Below, in pieces: positions 1 through 8,790 of a stretch of 64,000 nt of DNA. The notes under the pieces were generated by a model. The model saw only the letters and a list, made by a program, of their open reading frames with translations, had not been told where the DNA came from and did not search any database. Location of the stretch: assembly GCA_039680175.1 (NCBI GenBank), contig JBDKTO010000069.1:1-64000 (forward strand), in the 5' to 3' direction. A program made the translations under genes and the position numbers. Numbering within the stretch: position 1 is the stretch's first letter; each line of letters starts with the position of its first letter. The DNA comes from Veillonellales bacterium. GTDB lineage: Bacteria; Bacillota; Negativicutes; JAAYSF01.

Positions 1-221
1 TAAGCGGCAAATTAAAAGCAAAAACTGTTCCTATCAGCGTCTATGATGCCCAAGGACTTGGTATAGATAAAACCGAAATAGGATTGACAGGTTCCCCAAC
101 TCGTGTAGTAAAAGTATTCAGCCCGAAGCTGTCGCGTGACACAATCTTCAAACAGGCTAACGGTACTACACAACCGGTTGAAGATTTGCTGAAATTCCTC
201 GTTTCCAAGGAATGCATATAA
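1..221 (+). CDS. etfB: Electron transfer flavoprotein beta subunit, C-terminal part
   Basis: Open at the left window edge; the readable frame gives the last 72 residues and stops at 219-221. The segment LTGSPTRVVKVFSP is the typical C-terminal EtfB signature. EtfB pairs with EtfA to carry electrons from flavin dehydrogenases. The next gene, etfA, begins 15 bp downstream after a strong G-rich ribosome binding site, so the two are surely co-transcribed. The N-terminal part, which would show whether this is a bifurcating NAD-binding ETF, lies outside the window. Confidence 0.9.
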   Translation, partial: SGKLKAKTVPISVYDAQGLGIDKTEIGLTGSPTRVVKVFSPKLSRDTIFKQANGTTQPVEDLLKFLVSKECI

Positions 222-236
222 GGGGGGTAAATAGAC

Positions 237-1298
237 GTGTCTACAAATGTAAATGCGAGCGTTCAAAAAGATCTTTCTCAATATAAAGGCGTATTTGTTT
301 TAGGTGAACAAAAAGACGGCCAGCTTCTTCCCGTAACTTTTGAGTTAATTGCCCGCGGCCGTTCTTTGGCAGATGATCTTGGCAGCAAGCTGAGCTGCAT
401 TTTGCTGGGCGATGAAATCCAAGACATGGAGCAAGTTTTTCATCGCGGTGCCGATCGGATTTTACATGTAAAAGATGCCGCTTTGAAAAACTTTTTACCA
501 AAATCGTATCAAAATGCCATAGTTAAACTGATTGAAGAAGAAAAACCGGAAATTGTGATTGCGGCGGCAACGACTACAGGCCGTACGGTAATGCCTCTGG
601 CAGCGGCCAAAGTCAATACCGGATTGACCGCGGACTGCACTTCCCTGACGATTGATCCGGAAACAAAACTGCTGCTGCAGACCCGTCCGGCTATCGGCGG
701 CAATATTATGGCTACCATAAAAACTCCCCAGCATCGTCCTCAGATGGCTACCGTCCGTCCACGGTCCTGCAAACCGCTAGCCTTGGATTGTACCCGCACG
801 GGTGAGATTGTTGTCAAAAAATATGACGGTGCTACTTTTATTACTCCGGAAAAATTCCTGGAGTTCATTAAAGATACTACCCAGACGGTAGGCATTGAGG
901 ATGCTGAGATCATTGTTTCCGGCGGTAAAGGTTTTAAAAATGCGGAAGGGTTCAAACTGGTCGAGCAGCTTGCTGAATTATTGGGAGCTGGCGTAGGTGC
1001 AAGTCGCGATGCTGTAGAATTAGGCTTTACCACCTATCCTCATCAAATCGGCCTTTCCGGTAAAACAGTCGCTCCTAAATTGTATATTGCCTTGGGATTA
1101 GCCGGTAAAATTGCTCATTTAGCCGGTATGCAAACTTCTGAGGTCATTGTTGCAGTAAATAAAGATCCTGAAGCTCAAATCTTCAAAGTTGCCGACTTTG
1201 CTATTGTTGGTGATGTTTTTGAAGTCGTTCCTATGATGATTGAGGCAATAAAACAGCACAAAGCCAACGCGAAATCGGAAGCTGCTTGCGCTCGTTAA
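237..1298 (+). CDS. etfA: Electron transfer flavoprotein alpha subunit
   Basis: 353 aa, GTG start with a ribosome binding site (AGGGGGG) just upstream. The C-terminal half has the FAD-binding EtfA core: ASRDAVELGF, then PHQIGLSGKTVAPKLYIALG (about residues 265-290) and VNKDPEAQIFKVADFAIVGD. The N-terminal half is an EtfA/B-type Rossmann domain, with GRTVMPLAAAK near residue 117. No extra N-terminal ferredoxin domain with a CxxCxxC pattern is present, unlike some ETFs of lactate-confurcating complexes. It lies between etfB and an FAD-linked dehydrogenase gene, so it probably exchanges electrons with that enzyme. Confidence 0.95.
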   Translation: MSTNVNASVQKDLSQYKGVFVLGEQKDGQLLPVTFELIARGRSLADDLGSKLSCILLGDEIQDMEQVFHRGADRILHVKDAALKNFLPKSYQNAIVKLIEEEKPEIVIAAATTTGRTVMPLAAAKVNTGLTADCTSLTIDPETKLLLQTRPAIGGNIMATIKTPQHRPQMATVRPRSCKPLALDCTRTGEIVVKKYDGATFITPEKFLEFIKDTTQTVGIEDAEIIVSGGKGFKNAEGFKLVEQLAELLGAGVGASRDAVELGFTTYPHQIGLSGKTVAPKLYIALGLAGKIAHLAGMQTSEVIVAVNKDPEAQIFKVADFAIVGDVFEVVPMMIEAIKQHKANAKSEAACAR

Positions 1299-1353
1299 TG
1301 GTTCAGAGCTGAACAGTGGGAAACTTGAAAGCCAGTAAAAAGGAGGAGCAGGA

Positions 1354-2766
1354 ATGCAATATCATAAACTTACTGCTGAAGATATTAAGGAGTTAAGCGA
1401 TCTTATTGGTAAAGCCAATGTTGTTGTCGATACAGAAAAAATCGACATGTACTCCAGAGATGAGGTTTCCGATAAACTTTGGGAAAAAGAGCCGGAGGCT
1501 GTAGTAAAGCCGGAAACGACGGAACAAGTTTCGAAGATCGTTAAGTGGGCCAACGAAAAAGTCGTACCAATTATTGCCCGCGGCGGTGGTACCGGGCTGG
1601 CTGCCGGCGCTGTTCCCCTGCAAGGCGGTATCGTATTATCCCTGGAAAAAATGAATAAAATCATCGAAATTGATGAGGAAAACTTATTTATGGTTCTTGA
1701 ACCGGGTATTACCACCGGCGATGTACAGCGTAAAGCGAAAGAACATGGCTTATTCTATGCCGGCGACCCTTGTTCCGCTGAATCTTCTTTCATTGGCGGC
1801 AACGTAGCAACGAATGCCGGCGGGAATAGAGCGGTAAAATACGGTACGACCAGCCGTCACGTATATGGTTTGGAAATGGTTATGGCCAATGGCGATATTG
1901 TCACCTTTGGCGGTAAAAATGTAAAAGATGTCAGCGGGTACGATGTCCTTCATTTGTTCGTCGGCTCCGAAGGAACGCTAGGCGTTATTACTAAAATCTG
2001 GCTGAAATTAATGCCGTTGCCTAAATACATTGCGACTTTGCTGGTCCCCTTCCAGACAATGCAGGAAGCAATCAGCGTTGTTCCTAAAATCATGACGGCC
2101 GGCATTATTCCTGCTTGTTTGGAATTTATGGATAGCGAGTCCATCAAAGCGTCCGAGCTTTATCTGAACAAAAAACTGCCTTACAGCGATGCCGATGCTT
2201 ATATTATCTGCCAGGTGGACGGTACGACTGAGGCTCAGGTGGAAAGCGATTATGAAATCATCGGTAAAATTTGTTTGGATAACAAAGCACTGGAAGTATT
2301 TGTATCCGACAATATGGCCAGCGAAGAACGGATATGGAAAGCCCGTAAAGCATTTGCCGAAGCCCTGCGTATGGTCAGTCCGGTATACTGCATGGAAGAT
2401 ATCGTAGTGCCTGTTTCTCGTATTCCTGAAGCATTAGCAGAAATTAAGCGAGTTGCCGAGAAATATAACTGCAGACTTCCTAGCGCCGGTCATGCCGGTG
2501 ATGGGAACATTCACTGCACCCTGTTGCGTGAAGACAGAGATGAGCATACTTGGCATGAATTAAAAGATCAAGTGCTGGCGGAAATTTACGAAGCCGTTTA
2601 TAAACTGGAGGGAAGTCTGACTGGCGAACATGGTATCGGCGCAAAACGGGCCGAAGCTATGGCGAAACATATGACAGCCGGCCAGCTGGGTATACTAAAA
2701 TCCATTAAAGATGTGTTAGATCCGAATCACATCCTGAATCCGGGAAAGGTTTTGCTTTATCAATAA
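1354..2766 (+). CDS. FAD-linked 2-hydroxyacid dehydrogenase, GlcD/LctD type
   Basis: 470 aa. N-terminal FAD_binding_4 domain (about 40-180) with RGGGTGLAAGA and GGNVATNAGGNRAVKYGTT; C-terminal FAD-oxidase domain (about 220-468) with HAGDGNIH and LTGEHGIGAKR. The family oxidises lactate, glycolate and similar 2-hydroxyacids. The order etfB-etfA-dehydrogenase matches, from memory, the lctBCD module of acetogens, in which lactate oxidation is coupled to NAD through electron confurcation. Substrate is not shown by sequence; lactate is my best guess, glycolate the alternative. A strong SD (AAGGAGGAG) precedes the ATG, and an intrinsic terminator follows directly. Confidence 0.85.
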   Translation: MQYHKLTAEDIKELSDLIGKANVVVDTEKIDMYSRDEVSDKLWEKEPEAVVKPETTEQVSKIVKWANEKVVPIIARGGGTGLAAGAVPLQGGIVLSLEKMNKIIEIDEENLFMVLEPGITTGDVQRKAKEHGLFYAGDPCSAESSFIGGNVATNAGGNRAVKYGTTSRHVYGLEMVMANGDIVTFGGKNVKDVSGYDVLHLFVGSEGTLGVITKIWLKLMPLPKYIATLLVPFQTMQEAISVVPKIMTAGIIPACLEFMDSESIKASELYLNKKLPYSDADAYIICQVDGTTEAQVESDYEIIGKICLDNKALEVFVSDNMASEERIWKARKAFAEALRMVSPVYCMEDIVVPVSRIPEALAEIKRVAEKYNCRLPSAGHAGDGNIHCTLLREDRDEHTWHELKDQVLAEIYEAVYKLEGSLTGEHGIGAKRAEAMAKHMTAGQLGILKSIKDVLDPNHILNPGKVLLYQ

Positions 2767-2803
2767 AAAGAAGGCTGGTACAAAGGTACCAGCCTTCTTT
2801 TAT
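2767..2803 (+). terminator. Intrinsic terminator of etfBA-dehydrogenase operon
   Basis: A 15-bp perfect stem (2767-2781 with 2786-2800), loop AAAG, continuing into a T-rich tract. It starts at the last base of the dehydrogenase stop codon. Confidence 0.9.
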
Positions 2804-2843
2804 TTAAAATCCCCACGCCAGTAAAAAAACAGCTTCTGCCAGT

Positions 2844-3788
2844 TTAACAGGGAACGTTGAATTTACGCCCATGAGAATGCATATAAGAAATTGCCGGAAT
2901 GTTTCTTTCGTTAAAAATAATGGTTGCCTGATGTAAAAACTGCTGATTTATGATATAGCGCAAATCGTAAATATTAACCTTGAGTAGATCAACATCTAAT
3001 TGTTCTTCATAATAGATAAAGGGAGTAAAGCGGCTAAAAAAATCTCCTAATGGCGTTTTTTGGGCTTCGACAGTAAGGCTGGATACTTCAGTAGCTTTTG
3101 GCAGGCTGGCGTGAATTTCTACAAGGGGATAGAAGGCACTAATCTGGCCGATAAAATATCGCACGTCCGTTTCTAACACAAAATCCCAAAAAAAGAGACG
3201 TTTTAAAGCGGGCATAACAGTAATCCGGCTGACCGTATGAGCGGCAAAGTTTGCTGTCAGCCATTTTGTGGCTTGCTGACGCAGATATAACCGCAGACCG
3301 ATATAGACAATAATCGTTGCAAGAGTGGCTGAAGCTAGTCCGACAGGCGTAAAATCACCTGCATATAATAGCAGCATGAGGGATAGCAGTATCGGATCAA
3401 ATACATTGAGCAGCTGCACACTCTTGCGATCAGCTCGAAATGGCCAGAGAATTGCTGCCCCATGGGTATTGAAATAGTCAATACCAATGTGAGAGATTCC
3501 ACCGATATAGGCCCAGCTGAATACAGTAAGGAGTGATGATTGCGGCATGAACAAGTGAATGGCGATAGTAATTAATGCTGACCACAAAGCTAATCCGGGA
3601 AAGGAATGAGAGAAGGCGCGGTGCTGCTTCAGATAAGCCAGGTTACCCCGCAGCAGAGCGATAATATCAAAATCAGGCGCTTGCGCGCCCAGGAGTGTTG
3701 CAATATATACAGGGTCATTTACAGTTGCCGGTTGTCCGGATAAACCGGCTACGGCGATTCCGATAAGGGTATGGGATAACGTATCCAT
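2844..3788 (-). CDS. YdjM-type membrane-bound metal-dependent hydrolase
   Basis: About 314 aa. The N-terminus MDTLSHTLIGIAVAGL, the APDFD motif, the region around KQHRAFSHS and the GIDYFNTHGAAILWPF motif are typical of the YdjM/DUF457 family of integral membrane proteins with conserved His/Asp residues. Several hydrophobic segments occupy the first 180 residues; the C-terminal third is soluble. I chose the ATG at 3788 over the ATG at 3794 because GGAGGT lies 6 nt before the former but touches the latter. It sits alone on the minus strand. Physiological substrate unknown. Confidence 0.75.
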   Translation of the reverse strand: MDTLSHTLIGIAVAGLSGQPATVNDPVYIATLLGAQAPDFDIIALLRGNLAYLKQHRAFSHSFPGLALWSALITIAIHLFMPQSSLLTVFSWAYIGGISHIGIDYFNTHGAAILWPFRADRKSVQLLNVFDPILLSLMLLLYAGDFTPVGLASATLATIIVYIGLRLYLRQQATKWLTANFAAHTVSRITVMPALKRLFFWDFVLETDVRYFIGQISAFYPLVEIHASLPKATEVSSLTVEAQKTPLGDFFSRFTPFIYYEEQLDVDLLKVNIYDLRYIINQQFLHQATIIFNERNIPAISYMHSHGRKFNVPC

Positions 3789-3936
3789 GGGCATACCTCC
3801 GCTAAAAAAAGGTTTACATAAGATTATAGCACAGACCGGGGGAGGACTTCTATGGTAAGTTGTGGATTTTTATATGTCTGGCGTTATATAATAGAGTTAA
3901 TAATACAGTTAGTATAAGAACCGTGAAGGGATAGGA

Positions 3937-5028
3937 ATGGTATTTATGCAGGAAGAATATGAAAGTATTGATCCGCGGTTTGCCCAGTCATTAGTTGATA
4001 TTGTCGCCAGTGAACTGAAGAAGAACGTTAATATTACCGACCATAATGGCGTTATTATTGCATCTTTCAGCAAAGATCGGATTAAACAGGTTCACGAAGC
4101 TGCGGCCCGGATGCTTAAAACAGGGAAAATACAGGAAGTTGCGGTATACGGTAATGAAGGCGATAGCTTACATGGTGTGCGGCCAGGACTCAGTGTGCCC
4201 ATTATGTTTGATAAGCGGTGTGTAGGGGTAATCGGTGTTACCGGTGATCCGGAGCTGGCCGCTCCTTATGCCCGGCTGGCGGCGAGGTTTGTGGAGGCGG
4301 CATTGGAATCGAATGCGCAAAAGGAAAAGCTGCTGGGAGTGCTGAACGAAAAGAAAGAATTGCAGTCTGTATTGTTAAATAAAACTATTAGTATTCAGGA
4401 AGACGAACGAAAGAAAATTTCTCGTGAACTTCATGATGAAACGAGTCAGTCGTTAACCTCCATTATTGTCGGCTTACGGGTGCTGGCGGAACATGTTCAA
4501 AGTCAAACTGAGCAGGAAAAAATTTTGCAGATGCGTGATCTTGCCGTGAATACCCTGGAGGCAGTACACCGCTTAGCGGTTGAATTACGTCCCGTACTTT
4601 TGGACGATTTAGGACTGGTGGCGGCAGTACAAAAGTATATTGAAAATTATTCGCGGCAATATGACATCAAGGTGAATATTAATTTTGCTAATTTATCCCG
4701 GGAACGATTTTCACCGGAAATTGAGATCACCTTATACCGTATTATTCAGGAAGCATTAACCAATATTGCCAAGCATGCCAAAGCTTCCTATGTTCAGGTT
4801 ACATTGTGCAAAAAGCAGTCCCAGCTTTTTTTGACAATGATTGATGACGGAGTGGGATTTGAACCGGATACTTTTGAAGCTCACAGTAAAATGCGGCTGG
4901 GAATTTATGGAATGAAAGAAAGAGTTGTATTGTTGGACGGACGATTTGATTTGAGGTCCCATACGGGGGAAGGAACGACTATTACGGTGGAAATCCCTCT
5001 GCGGAAAAGAAAAAGGCGTTTAATATGA
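3937..5028 (+). CDS. Sensor histidine kinase with sugar-diacid recognition domain
   Basis: 363 aa, no membrane segment, so cytosolic. Residues about 8-130 resemble the CdaR-type sugar-diacid recognition domain (VNITDHNGVIIASFS, then VGVIGVTGDPELAAPYA). A coiled stretch precedes the HisKA_3 dimerisation domain with phospho-acceptor motif ERKKISRELHDE (about 158-169). A C-terminal HATPase domain follows (IIQEALTNIAKHAKA, DDGVGF, LGIYGMKERV). Such kinases pair with NarL/FixJ regulators; the likely partner lies at 7941-8597 beyond the glcDF genes. The ligand is probably a small hydroxyacid, by analogy with CdaR (inference). A TATAAT at 3887-3892 lacks a clear -35. Confidence 0.85.
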   Translation: MVFMQEEYESIDPRFAQSLVDIVASELKKNVNITDHNGVIIASFSKDRIKQVHEAAARMLKTGKIQEVAVYGNEGDSLHGVRPGLSVPIMFDKRCVGVIGVTGDPELAAPYARLAARFVEAALESNAQKEKLLGVLNEKKELQSVLLNKTISIQEDERKKISRELHDETSQSLTSIIVGLRVLAEHVQSQTEQEKILQMRDLAVNTLEAVHRLAVELRPVLLDDLGLVAAVQKYIENYSRQYDIKVNINFANLSRERFSPEIEITLYRIIQEALTNIAKHAKASYVQVTLCKKQSQLFLTMIDDGVGFEPDTFEAHSKMRLGIYGMKERVVLLDGRFDLRSHTGEGTTITVEIPLRKRKRRLI

Positions 5029-5056
5029 TATTTATCATATTAAACGCCTTTTTTTC
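5010..5056. terminator. Bidirectional terminator between kinase gene and glcF
   Basis: A perfect 21-bp inverted repeat (5010-5030 with 5033-5053) with A-tract and T-tract ends, so it can serve both convergent genes. The kinase stop codon (5026-5028) lies inside the left arm. Confidence 0.9.
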
Positions 5057-5070
5057 TCATTGAATCCGAA

Positions 5071-6390
5071 TTACTTTTTACCAGCCTGGTAAGCTTTATC
5101 CAGTAGCTGGATCACATGAACTACTTGAGTATTATCTTGATGATTTTGTACAAGACCATCGGTAATATGCATCCGGCAGCTGCCGCAGCTTGTCGCGACA
5201 ATATCGGCATGGGTTGAGGCAATATCGGCAACCTTCCGATCATTGATTTTTCGGGAAAGTTCATAGTTTGCTAAGCTGAAAGAACCGCCTGATCCGCAGC
5301 AGCGAGCGGGTTCTTTCATTTCTACGAATTTAATGCCGGGGATTGCATTTACAATCTCACGGGGCTGCTGGGTGACCTTAATACCGCGAACCATATGACA
5401 AGGATCGTGCATTGTTACCGTTGCTTTCACTTCTCCCAGATTATCCTTGCGGAATTTCACTACATCAACGAGAAATTCGCTGATTTCTAAAGTCTTCTTG
5501 GCCAGCTTTTCTGCCCGGGCTTTCATGTCCGGTTCATCCTTAAACATTTTAGGATATTCAAATTTGAATGCTTCAGCGCAAGAACCGCAGGCCGCAACAA
5601 TATAGTCAACATCATAGCGTTCAAAGGTTTGAATGTTATGTCTGGCAAATGTTTTACCGGTTTCTATATCACCCGAAGTGAATACCGGAGTGCCGCAGCA
5701 ATGCTGCATGCTGGGCATTACAACTTCAACATCGTTTGCTTTCAGAACATTAATAACAGATTGTCCGATATCGGTATATGCATAGTTGATAGTGCAACCG
5801 GTAAAGAAAGCTACCCGCATTTTAGGTTTATCCACTTTAATTGTTTCAGGATATTGATTTCTTAAAGGAGTAGCCGCAAAGGGGGTCAAAACTCGTCTTT
5901 TGTCCATTCCGGGCATAGGGAAGCGAGCTACAACCGCCATTGGACGGGGCAGTTTTTTCATGCCAAGCGGTCCGAAGAGACCGGCCATCCGCAAGGCAAA
6001 GTCAAATAGGGGTCTGTTCTTTAGCAAAGTGAATACTTTTTGCTTCATCGGGTGAAGACCACGGGCCTTTACAATGGCCTGACGCCCCCGGATAATGAGT
6101 TCATCGGCAGGTACGCCGGAAGAACAGTTTGCAGCACAGGCTTTACAAGAAAGGCATTTACCCAATGCCTTCTCAAAATTGTCGGAAATGGGAATATCGC
6201 CTTTTAAAACGCCTTCCATGAGTGCCAGTTTACCCCGGGCTACGCCGGATTCAACACCGACCTCTTTAAAAATGGGACAGACTGCCATACAATTGCCGCA
6301 TTTCACACAATTGGCCAGAGCATCTTCTATGTCGCGCAGCAGCTCTTTATCGTGCTCGTTTATATCCTTGGCCGTAATCTCATTGCTCAT
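5071..6390 (-). CDS. glcF: Iron-sulfur subunit of glycolate/lactate oxidase, GlcF type
   Basis: 439 aa from the ATG at 6390, preceded by GGGAGAG and 2 bp after the upstream stop; two extra upstream start codons are less well placed. An N-terminal ferredoxin-like domain has two 4Fe-4S motifs, CVKCGNCMAVCP (C28, C31, C34, C38) and CLSCKACAANC. Two cysteine-rich CCG domains follow (QHCCGTPV and ARCCGSGGSF). This is the GlcF/LldE-type electron carrier that accepts electrons from the FAD subunit and passes them to quinone or another carrier. Translationally coupled to the FAD subunit gene. Substrate not fixed by sequence. Confidence 0.85.
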   Translation of the reverse strand: MSNEITAKDINEHDKELLRDIEDALANCVKCGNCMAVCPIFKEVGVESGVARGKLALMEGVLKGDIPISDNFEKALGKCLSCKACAANCSSGVPADELIIRGRQAIVKARGLHPMKQKVFTLLKNRPLFDFALRMAGLFGPLGMKKLPRPMAVVARFPMPGMDKRRVLTPFAATPLRNQYPETIKVDKPKMRVAFFTGCTINYAYTDIGQSVINVLKANDVEVVMPSMQHCCGTPVFTSGDIETGKTFARHNIQTFERYDVDYIVAACGSCAEAFKFEYPKMFKDEPDMKARAEKLAKKTLEISEFLVDVVKFRKDNLGEVKATVTMHDPCHMVRGIKVTQQPREIVNAIPGIKFVEMKEPARCCGSGGSFSLANYELSRKINDRKVADIASTHADIVATSCGSCRMHITDGLVQNHQDNTQVVHVIQLLDKAYQAGKK

Positions 6391-6392
6391 TA

Positions 6393-7775
6393 TTAACACT
6401 CTCCCACTAGTTTTCCAGGATTAAGAATCAGATTGGGATCAAGTGCACGCTTAATTGATCTCATCGTTTCCATGAGGATAGGACCATGCTGCTGTTCCAT
6501 CCAGGACAGCTTACCTAAGCCGATTCCGTGTTCACCGCTTAATGTTCCGTTCAGCTTAAGCGCCGTTGTAAAGATTTCGTCCATGGCTTTATCAACACGT
6601 TCCATTTCTTCTTTGATCCGGAGGTCACAAACAATAGTGGGATGCATGTTGCCGTCGCCGGCATGACCAAAAGTACCGATGGTAACGTTGTATTTTTTAG
6701 CAATGTCACTTACAGCACGGAGAAATTTAGGGACTTGACTGCGGGGAACGGTTGCATCTTCACAAAAAGTGGTGGGACGAAGTTTTGACAATGCCGGCAG
6801 GGCGGCACGGCGGGCAGCCCAAAGTTTGTCCACTTCTTGCTGATTTTTGGCAACTTGGACGGAAAAAGCATGATTCTCTTTTAAAACGGCAAAGACTTTT
6901 TCAGCTTCCGCTTCCACAACGGTTGGATTGCCGTCAACTTCGATGAGCAAAACAGCTTCCGCATCCAGTGGCAAGCCGACTTTCGCAGAATCTTCCACTG
7001 TACGGATGGTTGAATTATCCAGGATTTCCAGAGTACTAGGAATGATTTTATGGGAAATAATACCAGCTACAGAATTACCAGCATCATCAAGATTTTTAAA
7101 GATAGCCATCATGGCTTTTTTTGCTTCGGGAGCAGGAACTACTTTGAGGATAAGTTTAGTAATGACACCAAGTGTACCCTCAGCACCGGTAAAGAGTTTG
7201 GTCATATCATACCCGGATACATCTTTTACGTTTTTACCGCCGCAGTTTATTATATTTCCGTCAGCTAATACTACTTCCATTCCCATGACATAGTGCTTGG
7301 TAACCCCATATTTTAAGCCTCTTAATCCACCGGCATTTTCAGAAACGGTGCCGCCTAAAGTTGCAGTTGCAACAGTACCGGGATCAGGCGGATAAATAAG
7401 GCCGAACTCTGCCACTGCCTTGTTTAAATCAGCAACAACTACGCCTGGCTGAGCTACGGCAATCAAATTTTCTTTATCAATTTCCAGGATTTTATTCATA
7501 CGAGTTGTTACTAGGACAATACCGCCATTGGTGGGACAGGTGTCGGCGCATAAATTCGTGCCGGAGCCACGGGTATAAACAGGAATTTTGTTGCTGTTGG
7601 CCAAAGCCAAAATTTTGGAAATTTCTTCTGTGCTGGCCGGCCGTACAACTGCCTCAGGAAGATGCTGATGACCGGGAGTTGCATCATAGGAGTAACAATA
7701 CAGGTCTTCAGGGCTGGTCAATAGATATTCAGGACCAACAATCTTCTTTAATGCATCAAGGGTACTGGTTTGCAT
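6393..7775 (-). CDS. glcD: FAD subunit of glycolate/lactate oxidase, GlcD type
   Basis: 460 aa. FAD-binding domain with RGSGTNLCADTCP and GGTVSENAGGLRGLKYGVT; C-terminal FAD-oxidase domain with GTFGHAGDGNMHPT and LSGEHGIGLGK. A paralogue of the dehydrogenase at 1354-2766, but this copy is paired with an iron-sulfur subunit instead of ETF. GAGGAGTT lies about 8 nt before the ATG. The gene follows the response regulator gene on the same strand with a 165-bp gap that may carry its own promoter. Family certain; lactate versus glycolate versus glycerate not decidable here. Confidence 0.85.
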   Translation of the reverse strand: MQTSTLDALKKIVGPEYLLTSPEDLYCYSYDATPGHQHLPEAVVRPASTEEISKILALANSNKIPVYTRGSGTNLCADTCPTNGGIVLVTTRMNKILEIDKENLIAVAQPGVVVADLNKAVAEFGLIYPPDPGTVATATLGGTVSENAGGLRGLKYGVTKHYVMGMEVVLADGNIINCGGKNVKDVSGYDMTKLFTGAEGTLGVITKLILKVVPAPEAKKAMMAIFKNLDDAGNSVAGIISHKIIPSTLEILDNSTIRTVEDSAKVGLPLDAEAVLLIEVDGNPTVVEAEAEKVFAVLKENHAFSVQVAKNQQEVDKLWAARRAALPALSKLRPTTFCEDATVPRSQVPKFLRAVSDIAKKYNVTIGTFGHAGDGNMHPTIVCDLRIKEEMERVDKAMDEIFTTALKLNGTLSGEHGIGLGKLSWMEQQHGPILMETMRSIKRALDPNLILNPGKLVGEC

Positions 7776-7940
7776 TTTTCAAAACTCCTCTACAAATTAA
7801 TTGAATTTTATAAACATATGAGACATACATATCTACTACTTAATAGTTTCGCTGAAATTTTGGCAGAAGTAAATCAGGTAAAGGTAGTATTATTCTATCA
7901 GTAAAATCCTTACATATGCGTAAGATGTATACCTACAAAG

Positions 7941-8597
7941 CTAAATATTGATGAGTTTATAATGAATTGCGTAATTTACCAGCTCTGATTTTTTCCTTAC
8001 ATTCAGCTTATTCATTACCCGGGAACGATAGGTGTCGACGGTTTTAGCACTGATGGAAAGTAGTTTCGCAATTTCGCTGTTAGTGTGGCCCTGGGCTAAG
8101 AAACGGAGCACTTCCCGTTCACGGATACTAAGCAGTACATAAGGATTTCGACTGTCCGGTTCATTCACAGAGGAATGCAATAGACTGTCAATCAGGGTTT
8201 GGGAGATGGTTTCGTTTAAATATCTTTTGCCGGCGTGAATTTTCAGGATACCCTCAATCAGCTCGGTATCAGCTGATTTTTTTAAGACGTAGCCGTCTGC
8301 TCCGGCTCGCATAACTTCTTTGATATATTCTTCATCGTCGTACATTGTCAGAACCAGCACTCGGCAGGAAAGATTGCGAGAACGGATTTCTTTGAGGCAG
8401 TCCACACCGCTCATGCCCGGCATGGAAAGATCAAGAATGAGAACATCAGGAGTGAGTTCTTCTACCATCTTCAGCACTTCCAGACCATCGCCAACTTCAC
8501 CGATTACTTCGAATTGCGGCGAACAATTCAACAGGGCTTTTAGTCCGGAGCGGAGCACTGCGTGGTCGTCAGCAATGATGATACGAATTTTATCCAT
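7941..8597 (-). CDS. NarL/FixJ-family response regulator
   Basis: 218 aa. Receiver domain with the acidic pair in IIIADDHAVLRSGL, phospho-acceptor Asp in DVLILDLSMPGMSG (about residue 56) and the conserved Lys in YVLKKSA. C-terminal LuxR-type helix-turn-helix: LSIREREVLRFLAQGHTNSE and KTVDTYRSRVMNKL. It sits upstream of glcD-glcF on the same strand, while the cognate-type kinase lies at the other end of that pair facing it. I infer that the two control glcDF and perhaps the etfBA operon. The ribosome binding site is weak (ATAAGG about 13 nt upstream), suggesting low expression. Confidence 0.9.
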   Translation of the reverse strand: MDKIRIIIADDHAVLRSGLKALLNCSPQFEVIGEVGDGLEVLKMVEELTPDVLILDLSMPGMSGVDCLKEIRSRNLSCRVLVLTMYDDEEYIKEVMRAGADGYVLKKSADTELIEGILKIHAGKRYLNETISQTLIDSLLHSSVNEPDSRNPYVLLSIREREVLRFLAQGHTNSEIAKLLSISAKTVDTYRSRVMNKLNVRKKSELVNYAIHYKLINI

Positions 8598-8711
8598 AAA
8601 TTACCGGCGCCTTATCAACCTGGTTATCAGGAGACAACGCCGCCCCCCTTTCTTCATTCAGCTATTTTTTATCCTACTGTAAACTGTATCACATTTTATT
8701 TTTTCCGTAAA

Positions 8712-8740
8712 CAGACAAACCATGTTATCAGGTTTATACT
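8712..8740 (+). promoter_or_regulatory. Possible sigma-A promoter of the HutP-like gene
   Basis: CAGACA, 17-bp spacer, TATACT, 50 bp upstream of the GTG start. The -10 box is good and the -35 box weak. Confidence 0.35.
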
Positions 8741-8790
8741 AAGAATAGAATTCAGAGTAAGGTAGTACAGTAGAAAGGAGAATCAGCAGC

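Noticed and set aside
12-281. 89-aa minus-strand frame across the etfB-etfA junction
   Set aside because: Overlaps two certain genes; no support beyond being open.
7776-7940. Sigma-54 promoter before glcD
   Set aside because: TTTTGGCAGAAG recalls a -24 box only on the wrong strand and without a proper -12 GC; the regulator is NarL-type, not a sigma-54 activator.
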